Source: Lactococcus ileimucosae (GTDB lineage: Bacteria; Bacillota; Bacilli; Lactobacillales; Streptococcaceae). From it: a DNA stretch of 64,000 nt. The stretch is from contig NZ_CALPDE010000009.1 of assembly GCF_943193185.1 (NCBI RefSeq), positions 1 to 64,000 of the forward strand. The letters are read 5' to 3'. The position numbers and the translations under genes are program-made. Below are positions 46,171 to 55,171 of this stretch, one piece after another. The notes under the pieces are model-generated. The model worked only from the letters and a program-made list of their open reading frames with translations, had not been told where the DNA came from and made no database searches. The number at the start of each line of letters is the position of its first letter. The stretch's first letter is position 1.

Positions 46171-47083
46171 AAAAATCTTTTGCCACATAGGAATTTTCGT
46201 GAACAGCTCTGGCCTCTTGCGCAAGCTGCGCAACCAAGGGACCAACATAACGCGCACTGATATGTGTTAATATCAAGCGATTGACGCCTGCCTCTCTTGC
46301 AACATCAGCTGCCTGTTTTGCTGTAGAGTGTCCATGGCGTCGCGCCATTTTTGCCTCTTTTGCTTCATAAGTCGCCTCGTGAACTAAGAGATCTGCACCA
46401 GCAGCAAGTCTCACTGCACTTGGGGTACGCCGTGTGTCCCCCAGTATCGTCACTATTTTTCCACGTTTATCTGCTCCGATATAATCCTCTGGTCGAAACA
46501 GCTTTCCTTCGTGCTCCACCGTTTCACCCTTCTTAATTTTGCCAAAGAGCGGGCCAAAAGGCAAGCCGTCTGCTTTCAAAGCTTCAGCATCAAGCTCCCC
46601 TACACGGTCTTTTTCCACTACACGATAACCTAAACAAAAAATCGTATGGTCCAAAATATCTGCATAAACTTCAAAAGTATCATCTTCGAAGATTTTCCCT
46701 GCCTCATCAAGCTCATAAAAATTTATCCTATAGCCAAGACGTGTACCAGATACGCGCAAAGCGGTCATCACAAAGTCCTTCAAGCCTTTCGGACCATATA
46801 AATCTAAATGCGTATGCTCCTCATCCTTACTTGATCCTTGAAAAGAACGACTGGAGAGAAATCCAGGTAAACCAAAAATATGATCCCCATGCAAATGAGT
46901 AATAAATATTTTTGTAATTTTCCTCGGTCTTATTGATGTTTCTAAGATCTGGTGTTGCGTAGCTTCTCCACAGTCAAAAAGCCATATTTCATTTCGCTCA
47001 TCCAGCATTTTCAAAGCAATAGCTTGGGTTTTTCTGGTTCTTGAAGGCTGACCTGCACCTGTCCCTAAGAATTGAATTTCCAT
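46151..47083 (-). CDS. rnz: Ribonuclease Z
   Basis: RNase Z removes 3' trailers from tRNA precursors lacking an encoded CCA, which fits the tRNA-Arg just upstream. The 310-residue metallo-beta-lactamase-fold protein has the zinc motif [16 protein letters not shown], further His in LVHEATYE and [14 protein letters not shown], and LTHISARY near the C-terminus. The exosite arm region [28 protein letters not shown] is recognisable. Confidence 0.97.
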   Translation of the reverse strand: MEIQFLGTGAGQPSRTRKTQAIALKMLDERNEIWLFDCGEATQHQILETSIRPRKITKIFITHLHGDHIFGLPGFLSSRSFQGSSKDEEHTHLDLYGPKGLKDFVMTALRVSGTRLGYRINFYELDEAGKIFEDDTFEVYADILDHTIFCLGYRVVEKDRVGELDAEALKADGLPFGPLFGKIKKGETVEHEGKLFRPEDYIGADKRGKIVTILGDTRRTPSAVRLAAGADLLVHEATYEAKEAKMARRHGHSTAKQAADVAREAGVNRLILTHISARYVGPLVAQLAQEARAVHENSYVAKDFYEEKID

Positions 47084-47197
47084 ATTTCCCTCAATCTTCT
47101 ATTTGTAGTCTATGTTTTTCACTGATGCATCAGATAAAAAATATTTTCTATCTTGAAATTTACACCGTTCTTCTATGACAAAAAGAAGAACGTAATG

Positions 47198-47228
47198 TAA
47201 AAAACATTGTGCCCCTCACAATGTTTTA
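47198..47228 (-). terminator. Terminator of the tRNA-Arg gene
   Basis: AAAACATTGTG and CACAATGTTTT pair around GGGGC, followed on the minus strand by TTTTTTAC. A second hairpin (CGTTCTTCT...AAGAAGAACG) lies just beyond at 47166-47195. Confidence 0.85.
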
Positions 47229-47251
47229 CAGTGCTTAACATAAAAAATTTA

Positions 47252-47323
47252 TCCGTCTGGAGGGAATCGAACCCCCATCGCAAGAACCGGAATCTTGCGT
47301 GATATCCATTACACTACAGACGG
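47252..47323 (-). tRNA. tRNA-Arg (anticodon CCG)
   Basis: The minus strand folds as a complete cloverleaf: acceptor CCGTCTG/CAGACGG, D arm GTGTAATGGATATCAC, anticodon stem CAAGA/TCTTG with loop TTCCGGT (anticodon CCG), and T arm GGGGGTTCGATTCCCTC. The discriminator is A and CCA is not encoded. A single isolated tRNA gene. The 204 bp between it and 47528 show no gene. Confidence 0.96.
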
Positions 47324-47527
47324 CACTGACAACTCTATCATTTTACAGGAAAAGCAAGGAAATTTCAAGTCTCTTTACTTACAAAAAATCACTCAAAACC
47401 TTTCATCACTCCACTTAATAGAGTTGCTCGTCTAAGCTTACTTCGCTTTTTACTCTGTGCCCTTTAGGGCTTCTTAACCTTGAATTCTAATCAAGAAAAG
47501 AAATTTTTCCAATATAAGGTTGTTCCC

Positions 47528-48208
47528 TTATCCAAAAATTTCATTTAGGAAAGATTTCCCATTTTGAGGCGAATCAACGCCAAAATAAGCTGCGACTGTC
47601 GCTCCAACATCAGCCATTGTCTTTCTTTCTCCGATATTCTTGCCGTAAATGCCTGGGCTATGAATGAGTAAAGGAACACGTTCACGTGTATGATTAGAAT
47701 GTCCAATCGTTGGATCATTACCATGATCTGCCATAACTATGCGTACATCTCCTTCATTTATCAAAGGAAGGAGTTCCTCAAGCCGCTTATCACTAAGTTC
47801 TAAACGGTCAGAATAGCGCATCACATCTTCTGCATGTCCAGCAAGGTCAGTTTCTTGGATATTCAATGCGACAAATCCATTGTCTATATCTTTAACTTCA
47901 CTCATCAGGTCGTCAAACAGTATGTCTGAATCGACACCAGGAAAAAGTCGGGCACTGCTCGTTTGGATAATGTCCGCTACTTTGCCTAAAAACGAAACTG
48001 TAATTCCTTTCTTATCCAAAATAGTCGGTGTCTGCACATTTTTATCAATCCCATAACCAAGATGAACAACTTGATAACCATTATTATAAACGCCTGACTC
48101 CGGTGCATCAACACCTGCGATTTCATTGTTTTTCACTTTCATTGCAGAAAGCAGATCATCAAGCGTAATCTTTTTACCACCAAAAGTAATGACGCGAGAA
48201 AGAGGATT
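47528..48208 (-). pseudogene. Truncated phosphopentomutase-like mutase (YhfW family)
   Basis: This frame opens after a TAA at 48209-48211 and reads LSRVITFGGKK, then GVDAPESGVYNNGYQVVHLGYG, GKVADII, NIQETDLAGHAEDVMRYSDRLE and MADHGNDPTIGHSNHTRERVPLL to the end. These match the C-terminal half of YhfW, a DeoB-like alkaline-phosphatase-superfamily enzyme of ~400 residues. The N-terminal half with the catalytic nucleophile and first metal ligands is missing, so the product cannot be active. The internal ATG at 48142 gives at most 204 residues. Between 48212 and 48509 I see only short broken frames, probably debris. Confidence 0.75.
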
Positions 48209-48509
48209 TTAAAAAGTCCTGTCGTTACTTGCTCAAGCATAAGACTGCTATCCAAAGAGGCATTGTTTCCCCTTATTCCCATGGGCCTCTAGAAGGCTCA
48301 ACAACCTTTGGAAGCTCATTAAGCGCATTGCCTTTTGGCTTTGGGCGTTTTGACCACCTTAGAAAACAGACTTTACTCCAACAAATACTTGTCAAACACA
48401 ACTAAAAAAGCTGTCAGACCGACAACTTTCTTATAGTCACTGTGACCCATTTTTAGCCATTACCCCCGAAGACTTGACTGAACCAAAATATTTTCTAAAA
48501 CGCAAACGT

Positions 48510-49196
48510 TTACAAAAAGTCTTCAAGAAAAGTTTCAATATTTTCGTAATTTTTATCTGCAACTGTATTTTTTTCATGACCGATATAAGCTGTAGCCAAG
48601 CCTAGTTTCTGGGCTGGTATGATATCATGTTCCAATAAATCTCCCACCATAAGAGTCCGCTCAGGCTCAAAAGCTTCTTTTTCAAGAAGGTGACAAAAGG
48701 CTGCAGAATCTGGCTTACTAAAACCTGTTTCAGCGGAAATGTAGACTGGAAACATATTTTCAAAACCAAAACGTCGAATTTTTTCTCTCTGTTCCCAGCT
48801 TTCACCATTGCTCAAAATCGCGATACGATAGTTCTCTGATAACTCTTTCATCTTGGCGAGAAGAGTAGAATCACTCTCTATTTCTTCAAGCAGGACCGTA
48901 AGAAAAATATCAAAAAAAAGTCGAATGAAATTTTCTTTATAATTGATAGCATAGTGATCCAGCACCATACGAACACGTTCTTCACGCAATTGCTCAATTG
49001 TCATTTTTCCTTCATGCACCTGCGGCCACAACTGCGCATCAATTTCATGGTATTTCAACATAAAATCATCTATTGAAAAACCACTATCAAAAGTAATTAA
49101 ATCTAAAAAAACCTTGCGATGTGCTCTTTCCCAATATTTTTTAAAAGGGAAAAGAGTATTGTCCCAGTCAAAAATAATATTTTTTATCCCACTCAT
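48510..49196 (-). CDS. HAD-superfamily hydrolase (subfamily IA)
   Basis: This 228-residue HAD phosphatase has motif I FDWDNTLFPF (nucleophile Asp, residues 8-17), motif II AILSNG, the lysine of motif III in ETGFSKPDSAAF and motif IV MVGDLLEHDIIPAQKLGL. A helical cap (residues ~20-100) places it near the YjjG/pyrimidine-nucleotidase group; the substrate is unknown. It is a single gene with a weak hairpin downstream (AAGCTGTC...GACAACTT, near 48400). Confidence 0.9.
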   Translation of the reverse strand: MSGIKNIIFDWDNTLFPFKKYWERAHRKVFLDLITFDSGFSIDDFMLKYHEIDAQLWPQVHEGKMTIEQLREERVRMVLDHYAINYKENFIRLFFDIFLTVLLEEIESDSTLLAKMKELSENYRIAILSNGESWEQREKIRRFGFENMFPVYISAETGFSKPDSAAFCHLLEKEAFEPERTLMVGDLLEHDIIPAQKLGLATAYIGHEKNTVADKNYENIETFLEDFL

Positions 49197-49301
49197 GGTT
49201 GAAAATCTCCTCCCCCACTTTATTAAAAGTCTATCATTTTACCTTTTTTATATCAAATTAATTAAGCCTACGTCCCTCTGACGCAATCCCCCGGAGAATA
49301 A

Positions 49302-49346
49302 AAAAGCATATCAATGATGGTTCTAACGCCTCATTGATATACTTTT
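49302..49346 (-). terminator. tig terminator
   Basis: TATCAATGA and TCATTGATA pair around a ~13-base loop; the left flank AAAAAAG reads as T on the minus strand. Confidence 0.8.
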
Positions 49347-49353
49347 ATGATTT

Positions 49354-50637
49354 CTACTTCACTTTAGCTGAACTTGTAATTGCTTCAACAGCTTTCTTCA
49401 TTGCAATATCATGTTGGAGCATGTCAACTGGAAGGAGTTTTTCAACTTGTTCCACTGGCATGTTGTATTGTTCAGCCAACTCTGCAATCTCAGCTTTAAC
49501 TTCTTCATCTGTAGTTTCAAAGTTTTCAGCTTTCGCGATAGCTTCAATAACAAGATTTGTACGCACGCGTTTACCAGCATCAGCTTGATACTGTTCATGC
49601 AATTGTTCTTCAGTTGTACCTGTGATTTGGAAGTACATTTCTGGAGAAATACCTTGTTGTTGCATACCACCAAGAAATTCATTCATCGCACGGTGAACTT
49701 CTTCGTGAATCATCTCTTCAGGAATTTCTTTGATTTCAGCATTAGCTACAGCTGTTTCGATAGCCGCTGTTTCAACAGCATCATTGTAAGCTTCTTCCTT
49801 AGCAGTTTCAAGTTCTTTACGGAATTTAGCCTTAAGCTCATCTAAAGTTTCAACTTCTTCATCGATGTCTTTAGCCAACTCGTCATCAAGTTCTGGAACT
49901 TCTTTCGCTTTTACTTCATTAACTTTAGTTACAAAGACTGCTTCTTTACCTGCAAGTTCTGTGGCTTGGTAGTCTTCTGGGAAAGTTACTTTGACATCAA
50001 TTTCGTCACCTGCTGAAGCACCTACAAGTTGTTCTTCAAAGCCTGGGATAAATTGACCTGAGCCAAGTTCTAGACTATGGTTCGCACCTTTTCCACCTTC
50101 AAATTCAACACCATCAATTGAACCTACAAAATCAATAACAACAGTGTCTCCATTTTCAGCTTTACCTTCCTTAACAGTCAACTCAGCAAGATTATTTTGT
50201 TCTTGAGTCAAACGTGCTTCTACTTCTTCGTCAGAAACTTCTTTCGTTGCATCGACTGAAACTTCTAAGTTTTTGTAGTCGCCAAGCTGAACTTCAGGTT
50301 TAACTGTTACTTCCGCTGTTAACTCCCAGTCCGAACCTTTTTCCATTTTAGTGACATCAATTTTTGGTTGTGCAACCGGCTCGATACCTGCTTCTTTTAC
50401 AGCTGCATCATAAGCAGCTGGCAATACAGCGTTCAAAGCTTCTTCAAAAAGTGCTTCCTCACCATACATGCGGTTAAACATTTGACGGCTGACTTTACCT
50501 TTACGAAAACCTGGAACTGAGATATTACCTTTTACTTTATTGAAAGCTTTGTCAAGACCCTGTTTGATTGTTTCTTGATCGATTGAAAATGAGAGTGTAC
50601 CAGTGTTAACACCAGTTTTTTCAAAACTTGCAGTCAT
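49354..50637 (-). CDS. tig: Trigger factor (ribosome-associated chaperone, PPIase)
   Basis: Trigger factor binds ribosomal protein L23 and shields nascent chains. Its 427 residues fit. The N-terminal ribosome-binding domain has the signature [22 protein letters not shown] (residues ~40-60). The FKBP-like PPIase domain (~150-245) includes [20 protein letters not shown]. The long helical C-terminal domain ends [16 protein letters not shown]. It is a single gene with its own terminator. Confidence 0.97.
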   Translation of the reverse strand: MTASFEKTGVNTGTLSFSIDQETIKQGLDKAFNKVKGNISVPGFRKGKVSRQMFNRMYGEEALFEEALNAVLPAAYDAAVKEAGIEPVAQPKIDVTKMEKGSDWELTAEVTVKPEVQLGDYKNLEVSVDATKEVSDEEVEARLTQEQNNLAELTVKEGKAENGDTVVIDFVGSIDGVEFEGGKGANHSLELGSGQFIPGFEEQLVGASAGDEIDVKVTFPEDYQATELAGKEAVFVTKVNEVKAKEVPELDDELAKDIDEEVETLDELKAKFRKELETAKEEAYNDAVETAAIETAVANAEIKEIPEEMIHEEVHRAMNEFLGGMQQQGISPEMYFQITGTTEEQLHEQYQADAGKRVRTNLVIEAIAKAENFETTDEEVKAEIAELAEQYNMPVEQVEKLLPVDMLQHDIAMKKAVEAITSSAKVK

Positions 50638-50786
50638 TAATTATTTCTCCTTATTTATGAGCCCTGAGCTCAGAAATTTCATACCTCACTAGAATAGCAT
50701 AAAAACTGACTTAATTCAACTTTTTGAGCAAGTCATTCCACAGAATCTGCTTTGTTTAAAAATAAAAAAAGAGCTGAAAACTCTTT

Positions 50787-50972
50787 TTACGGATTTAAAC
50801 GTTGGAGTACCTCTCGCCATAAGTTTCCACTGAAAACACGAGTTGCTTGCCCTCCTCCAAGCACACCATAACCTAGCATTAAGCCTGTCGCTACTGCTAC
50901 AACTATAAGAACAAGGACTAAAAGGAGCAAAGAAAGGCGAATTCCTAAGACTTTAATCGTTTTTTTAATCAT
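50787..50972 (-). CDS. epuA: EpuA family small membrane protein (annotated RNA polymerase beta-like)
   Basis: This 61-residue protein has a short basic N-terminus, one membrane segment (residues ~13-38) and a C-terminal domain [22 protein letters not shown], the EpuA signature. The family is found directly downstream of murA in lactococci and streptococci; here the start overlaps murA by 8 bp. Its role is not established, and the polymerase label in databases is not informative. Confidence 0.88.
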   Translation of the reverse strand: MIKKTIKVLGIRLSLLLLVLVLIVVAVATGLMLGYGVLGGGQATRVFSGNLWREVLQRLNP

Positions 50973-52248
50973 CTATTTCCTCAAGTTCCGGAACGCGTTC
51001 AATATCTGCTCCAAGTGATTTTAATTTTTCATGAAATCGATAGTAGCCACGATCAAGGTGATTTAATTTACGAACAGTCGTTTGCCCTTGGGCGACCATC
51101 CCTAACAAAATCAAGGCTGCACTCGCGCGTAAATCTGTTGACTTAACTTGCGCACCTTGCAATCGACGTGTCCCTTGGATGATGGCTGTGTTTCGTGTAA
51201 TATCAACAGTCAAGCCCATGCGGCGCATTTCTTCCAAATGCTGGAAACGGTTTTCAAAGACTGTTTCAATCATCGTTGATTCGCCATTTGCAATCGCTTG
51301 TACAGCAGTCATTTGTGATTGCATATCTGTTGGAAAGCCTGGGTGCGGTAAAGTTTTAACATTGGTTGGTTTTAAAACTTTAGGACCAATAACACGGAGC
51401 CCTTCAGCTTCTTGGACGAACTCCACACCCATCTCAATCAATTTTGAAATCAGCGGTCGGTTATGCTCACGAACAGCATCCTTGATGAGGACATCACCTT
51501 GAGTCATAGCTGCCGCGACCATAAAGGTACCCGCTTCAATACGGTCTTGGACTACTGCGTGATTGGCACCATGCATTTTTTCAACACCTTTGATGATAAT
51601 TGTATCCGTTCCCGCACCTTTGACATTTGCTCCCATTTTATTGAGCCAGTTAGCCAAATCAACAATCTCAGGTTCACGTGCAGCGTTTTCCAAAGTTGTT
51701 GTGCCCTCTGCCAAAGTTGCTGCCATCATCAAGTTTTGCGTCGCACCAACTGATGGAAAATCGAGATAAATGTAAGCGCCACGAAGTTTCTCAGCCTTGG
51801 CCTCAATATAGCCAGCTTCTTGAGTAATTTCAGCGCCCATCAATTCAAAGCCTCGTAAGTGTAAATCAATGGGACGTGACCCGATGGAGCATCCCCCCGG
51901 CATTGAAACACGAGCATGACCATTGCGCGCAAGGATGGGCCCCATTACGACAATGGAGGCACGCATCTTACTTACAAATTCATAAGGTGCCTTTATTTTT
52001 ACCTTAGCAGCTGCCTGAGCTTTAACTGCTTTGTTTTCTTCTGAAAACTCCAAATCCACTCCAAGATGATCCACTAAGTTGTTCATCATATAAACATCAC
52101 TCAGAATAGGAACATTCCGAAGAACAATTTCTCCCTCACTTGGCAAAAGCGTTGCTGCAAGTAAAGGCAGAACGGCATTTTTTGCACCTTCAATTTCTAC
52201 AGTTCCTTTAAGGCGTGTATTCCCGCCCTTGACAATTATTTTATCCAT
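50965..52248 (-). CDS. murA: UDP-N-acetylglucosamine 1-carboxyvinyltransferase
   Basis: MurA transfers enolpyruvate to UDP-GlcNAc, the first committed peptidoglycan step and the fosfomycin target. It has 427 residues from ATG 52248 ([15 protein letters not shown]); longer in-frame starts lack homology. The active-site loop holds the catalytic Cys in [15 protein letters not shown] (~residue 116). Other motifs are [16 protein letters not shown] and [18 protein letters not shown]. It forms an operon with epuA. Confidence 0.96.
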   Translation of the reverse strand: MDKIIVKGGNTRLKGTVEIEGAKNAVLPLLAATLLPSEGEIVLRNVPILSDVYMMNNLVDHLGVDLEFSEENKAVKAQAAAKVKIKAPYEFVSKMRASIVVMGPILARNGHARVSMPGGCSIGSRPIDLHLRGFELMGAEITQEAGYIEAKAEKLRGAYIYLDFPSVGATQNLMMAATLAEGTTTLENAAREPEIVDLANWLNKMGANVKGAGTDTIIIKGVEKMHGANHAVVQDRIEAGTFMVAAAMTQGDVLIKDAVREHNRPLISKLIEMGVEFVQEAEGLRVIGPKVLKPTNVKTLPHPGFPTDMQSQMTAVQAIANGESTMIETVFENRFQHLEEMRRMGLTVDITRNTAIIQGTRRLQGAQVKSTDLRASAALILLGMVAQGQTTVRKLNHLDRGYYRFHEKLKSLGADIERVPELEEIDD

Positions 52249-52320
52249 TTCTTCATTCCTATAATTTCTTTGTTCTGAAAGACACCCTAAATTATAGCAC
52301 AATGAATCATTTCGTCAACT

Positions 52321-53109
52321 TTACAAGATGACGTCCGTCTCTTCTACCAGCTGTCCCACTAAATGTTGCGGTAAGCTGTAAACATACTGACAATCTGTAA
52401 GATTCGGTTTTTCTCCCTTAAAAGTCTTGGTCACAAAACCAAGTTTTCCAGCCAAAATGCCTCCCGCAGCATAGTCCCATGGCTGTAAACGGCTAAAATA
52501 GCCTACAATTTTCCCTTCAAGCAAGTCTGCATAAGCCATTCCAGCACTTCCCAACATCCTCACACCTAAAGTTTTCAAACTAAAGTCTGTCAGTTTATAA
52601 AAATTTTTACGGTAAATCATCGAATTTATAGCCAGTAAACTTTCTGATAACTCTTTAGGCTTATAGACCAGCTCCCTGTTGTTACAAAACACATGGTGCG
52701 CATTGTTCCAGTAAAGCTTATCTTCCATTACGTTAAGTATCAAGCCAAATTGTGCTTGTCCTTGCTCATAATATGCCAGCATCACAGCGAAGTTGTCTTG
52801 CTGTACAACGAAGTTAATGGTTCCATCAATCGGATCTAAAATCCAAAAATTCTCTTGAGAACGGTCAAAGGATACCAGATTCTTTCCTGACTCTTCCGCC
52901 AAAATTTTATCTTCAGGATAGGCTTTGAGAATTTCTTCAATAATAATTTCTTGGACTTTTTTATCAAAATTTGTCACTAAATCACTAAAGTTGCTTTTTT
53001 GAGAAATTTCCAGCCTCTGATGAATATTATCTCGAAGAAAAATGCCCGCTTCTCTAACCCAAACTTTCGCTTGCTCAAGCTTTTTCAGAGCGAACGTATT
53101 GTCTCTCAC
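52321..53109 (-). CDS. Inositol monophosphatase family protein
   Basis: This 262-residue Mg2+/Li+-sensitive phosphatase has the two family motifs: ILAEESGKN with metal Glu (residues ~67-75), and [13 protein letters not shown] (~88-100). The second-site motif [16 protein letters not shown] is near the C-terminus. Physiological substrates in lactic acid bacteria are uncertain (inositol phosphate, NADP or PAP phosphatase). Its start overlaps the UPF0223 gene by 35 bp, so they are co-transcribed. Confidence 0.92.
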   Translation of the reverse strand: MRDNTFALKKLEQAKVWVREAGIFLRDNIHQRLEISQKSNFSDLVTNFDKKVQEIIIEEILKAYPEDKILAEESGKNLVSFDRSQENFWILDPIDGTINFVVQQDNFAVMLAYYEQGQAQFGLILNVMEDKLYWNNAHHVFCNNRELVYKPKELSESLLAINSMIYRKNFYKLTDFSLKTLGVRMLGSAGMAYADLLEGKIVGYFSRLQPWDYAAGGILAGKLGFVTKTFKGEKPNLTDCQYVYSLPQHLVGQLVEETDVIL

Positions 53110-53356
53110 TTGCTTGTACCTCCTTTAGGGCACGATAAAGCGAATAACCACTGTTCTCTTCAAATTCTCGCCCCAGTTGCTTCTCTTGCATCTTTGAAGG
53201 AACAATGCGCTTAAACTCTTTATATTTTTCTAAAAATTCTTCTCGATTGACTTTGCTTTCATAAAATTTTTCAACCTGATTGAAAAAAGAGAGCACTGCA
53301 GTCATTTCAGCAGTACTCCAACTCAAATCAAGTGGATATTGATAATTTGTTTTCAT
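53075..53356 (-). CDS. UPF0223 family protein
   Basis: This 93-residue cytoplasmic protein carries the UPF0223 signature [21 protein letters not shown], then [24 protein letters not shown] and [11 protein letters not shown]. It is a small helical family of unknown function, conserved in Firmicutes next to the inositol-phosphatase gene as here. It lies between spx (25 bp upstream) and the phosphatase gene (35 bp overlap). Confidence 0.9.
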   Translation of the reverse strand: MKTNYQYPLDLSWSTAEMTAVLSFFNQVEKFYESKVNREEFLEKYKEFKRIVPSKMQEKQLGREFEENSGYSLYRALKEVQASERQYVRSEKA

Positions 53357-53381
53357 AATTTTCCACTCTCCTTTATCTCAT

Positions 53382-53774
53382 TTAAAATTCGTTCACAGCT
53401 TGTTTCATCTCTGCACGGCGATAATTACGAGGCAAAAAGGCACGTATCTCATCTTCATTAAAACCAATTTGTAACAAACGATCATCCGTAATAATCGGAC
53501 GACGCAAAAGATTTGGATACTTTGTCACAAGATCTATTAACTCATTAATTGTTAACTCATCAAGGTCCAAATCAAGCTTTTGAAATATTTTTGACCGAAT
53601 CGAGATAATGTCTTCCGTACCATTTTCCGTTTTTGACAAAATTTTACGCAAGTCGTTGCTCGTCATCGGCTGTGTCAAAATATTGTGCTCCTTATAAGGA
53701 ACACCGTGTTTATCCAACCATGCACGCGCCTTACGACAACTTGTACATGACGGAGACAAGTATAAATCAACCAC
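53382..53774 (-). CDS. spx: Transcriptional regulator Spx (paralog 2)
   Basis: This 130-residue Spx has SPSCTSCRKARAWL with the CxxC redox switch (residues 10-13), IRSKIFQKL, LLRRPIITDDRLLQIGFNEDEIRAFLPR and a short C-terminal tail. Residue Arg at the RRPI turn contacts polymerase in homologues. It is clearly a different gene from the paralog at 7962-8360, and the UPF0223/phosphatase context is the one usual for lactococcal/streptococcal spxA, so the name is given with moderate confidence. Confidence 0.9.
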   Translation of the reverse strand: MVDLYLSPSCTSCRKARAWLDKHGVPYKEHNILTQPMTSNDLRKILSKTENGTEDIISIRSKIFQKLDLDLDELTINELIDLVTKYPNLLRRPIITDDRLLQIGFNEDEIRAFLPRNYRRAEMKQAVNEF

Positions 53775-53911
53775 TTTCTTTCCTCATTCTATCTAGGCTG
53801 TGAACAATTCTAAAACTCGAGCAGCGCTATCATTTCGCTCCTCATTATAACAAAATTTAGGACTTAAGAAAAGCGTGTTTTTTTACTATTGTGTGAGAAT
53901 TTATGTCGCTG

Positions 53912-54439
53912 TTACATATTGTTCATCTCCTCACAAATTTCTTGCAAATCTTCAAATCTAATCCATTCCATGTTATAGTTTGGTGTCTTTTGCATCTTGT
54001 TTGTAATATAACGCAGTTTTGTTTCATTTTCTTCATCATACAAAACTAGCGCCCCATCTGAATTTTCAAGCAAGAAGTCGTTATACTGACGAAATTGACT
54101 GGGATTTTCATAGCTTTCATAAGCGTACTTTACATAATCGACATTTTTAAATTCCTGCAATTTAGCCTGATTGGCTTGATTCCAGTTTTTTCCATGCGTT
54201 TCAAAGGGAAAGATACTGGCAATGAAAAAATCATAATCCTTCTGCAACTCTTTAGAAACCTGTAAAGCCCAATATTCAAAACCCAAACTTCCAGTAAAAA
54301 TAACCCAATTAAGACCATTGTCCAAATAAGCTTCCAAACGCAATTTTAGAGCCTTTTTGATAATGCTTATTTTGATATCCTTTTCATCAAAAATCCCTAA
54401 GTCAAAAGCTGTGTAACCTGTGATAAGTAAAGTTTTCAT
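53912..54439 (-). CDS. DUF1273 (YpsA-like, SLOG family) protein
   Basis: The product has 175 residues from ATG 54439; a GTG three codons upstream lies in the Shine-Dalgarno region. It is YpsA-like: LLITGYTAFDLGIF at the N-terminus, NWVIFTGSLGFEYWALQV and FPFETHGKNWN form the Rossmann-like nucleotide-binding SLOG core. The C-terminus has NSDGALVLYDEENETKLRY. In Firmicutes it is divergent from or adjacent to recU, as here. In B. subtilis YpsA affects cell division; the biochemical role is unknown. Confidence 0.88.
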   Translation of the reverse strand: MKTLLITGYTAFDLGIFDEKDIKISIIKKALKLRLEAYLDNGLNWVIFTGSLGFEYWALQVSKELQKDYDFFIASIFPFETHGKNWNQANQAKLQEFKNVDYVKYAYESYENPSQFRQYNDFLLENSDGALVLYDEENETKLRYITNKMQKTPNYNMEWIRFEDLQEICEEMNNM

Positions 54440-54519
54440 AACTGACACTTCCCTGTAAAAAATATGCTATAATTACATTATACAATAGAGGTGACAATTT
54501 AATAAACGGAAAAATACTT

Positions 54520-55170
54520 ATGTTGAAATATCCCCAAGGTTTAAACAAACAAGGAAAAACTTTTTCAGAGAAAACATCTGAGAAAAAAATAGTGCATAAC
54601 GCTGCGAAAAGTTCCCTGAATATGATAAAATCTAAACCGGCAGTAAAATTTGGAAAGCGTGGGATGAACTTTGAAGCCGAGATTAATGCCACCAATGATT
54701 ACTATCTGGCACACGATATCGCTGTCATTCATAAAAAACCCACACCCATCCAAATCGTAAAAGTCGACTACCCTAAACGTAGCCGGGCAAAAATCACTGA
54801 AGCTTACTTTAGGCAAGCTTCTACCACTGATTATTCCGGAGTCTATCAGGGAAGATATATCGACTTTGAGGCTAAAGAAACGCATCAGAAAACAAGTTTC
54901 CCTCTGAAAAATTTCCATGAACATCAAATTGTTCATATGAAAAAAGTGATTGAGCAAAAAGGTATCGCTTTTGTTCTTTTACATTTTGCTTCTTTAGACG
55001 AAACCTACTACTTGCCTTCTGAGAATTTGATTCACTTTTATCATGAGAAGAACGGACTGAAGTCCATTCCACTTGATTATATTAAAAAGCATGCTTACCC
55101 GCTTTCATCTAATCAAATTCCTAGAATTCCCTATTTGGAAATCGTTAATAAACTTTGTGAGGTGAATTAA
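54520..55170 (+). CDS. recU: Holliday junction resolvase RecU
   Basis: RecU cuts Holliday junctions and modulates RecA. Its 216 residues fit. [28 protein letters not shown] (residues ~49-76) holds the first catalytic Glu, [18 protein letters not shown] the Asp and the Glu-x-Lys core. It is divergent from the YpsA-like gene. Its stop lies within the initiation region of pbp1A, the conserved recU-ponA operon. Confidence 0.96.
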   Translation: MLKYPQGLNKQGKTFSEKTSEKKIVHNAAKSSLNMIKSKPAVKFGKRGMNFEAEINATNDYYLAHDIAVIHKKPTPIQIVKVDYPKRSRAKITEAYFRQASTTDYSGVYQGRYIDFEAKETHQKTSFPLKNFHEHQIVHMKKVIEQKGIAFVLLHFASLDETYYLPSENLIHFYHEKNGLKSIPLDYIKKHAYPLSSNQIPRIPYLEIVNKLCEVN

Positions 55171-55171
55171 A

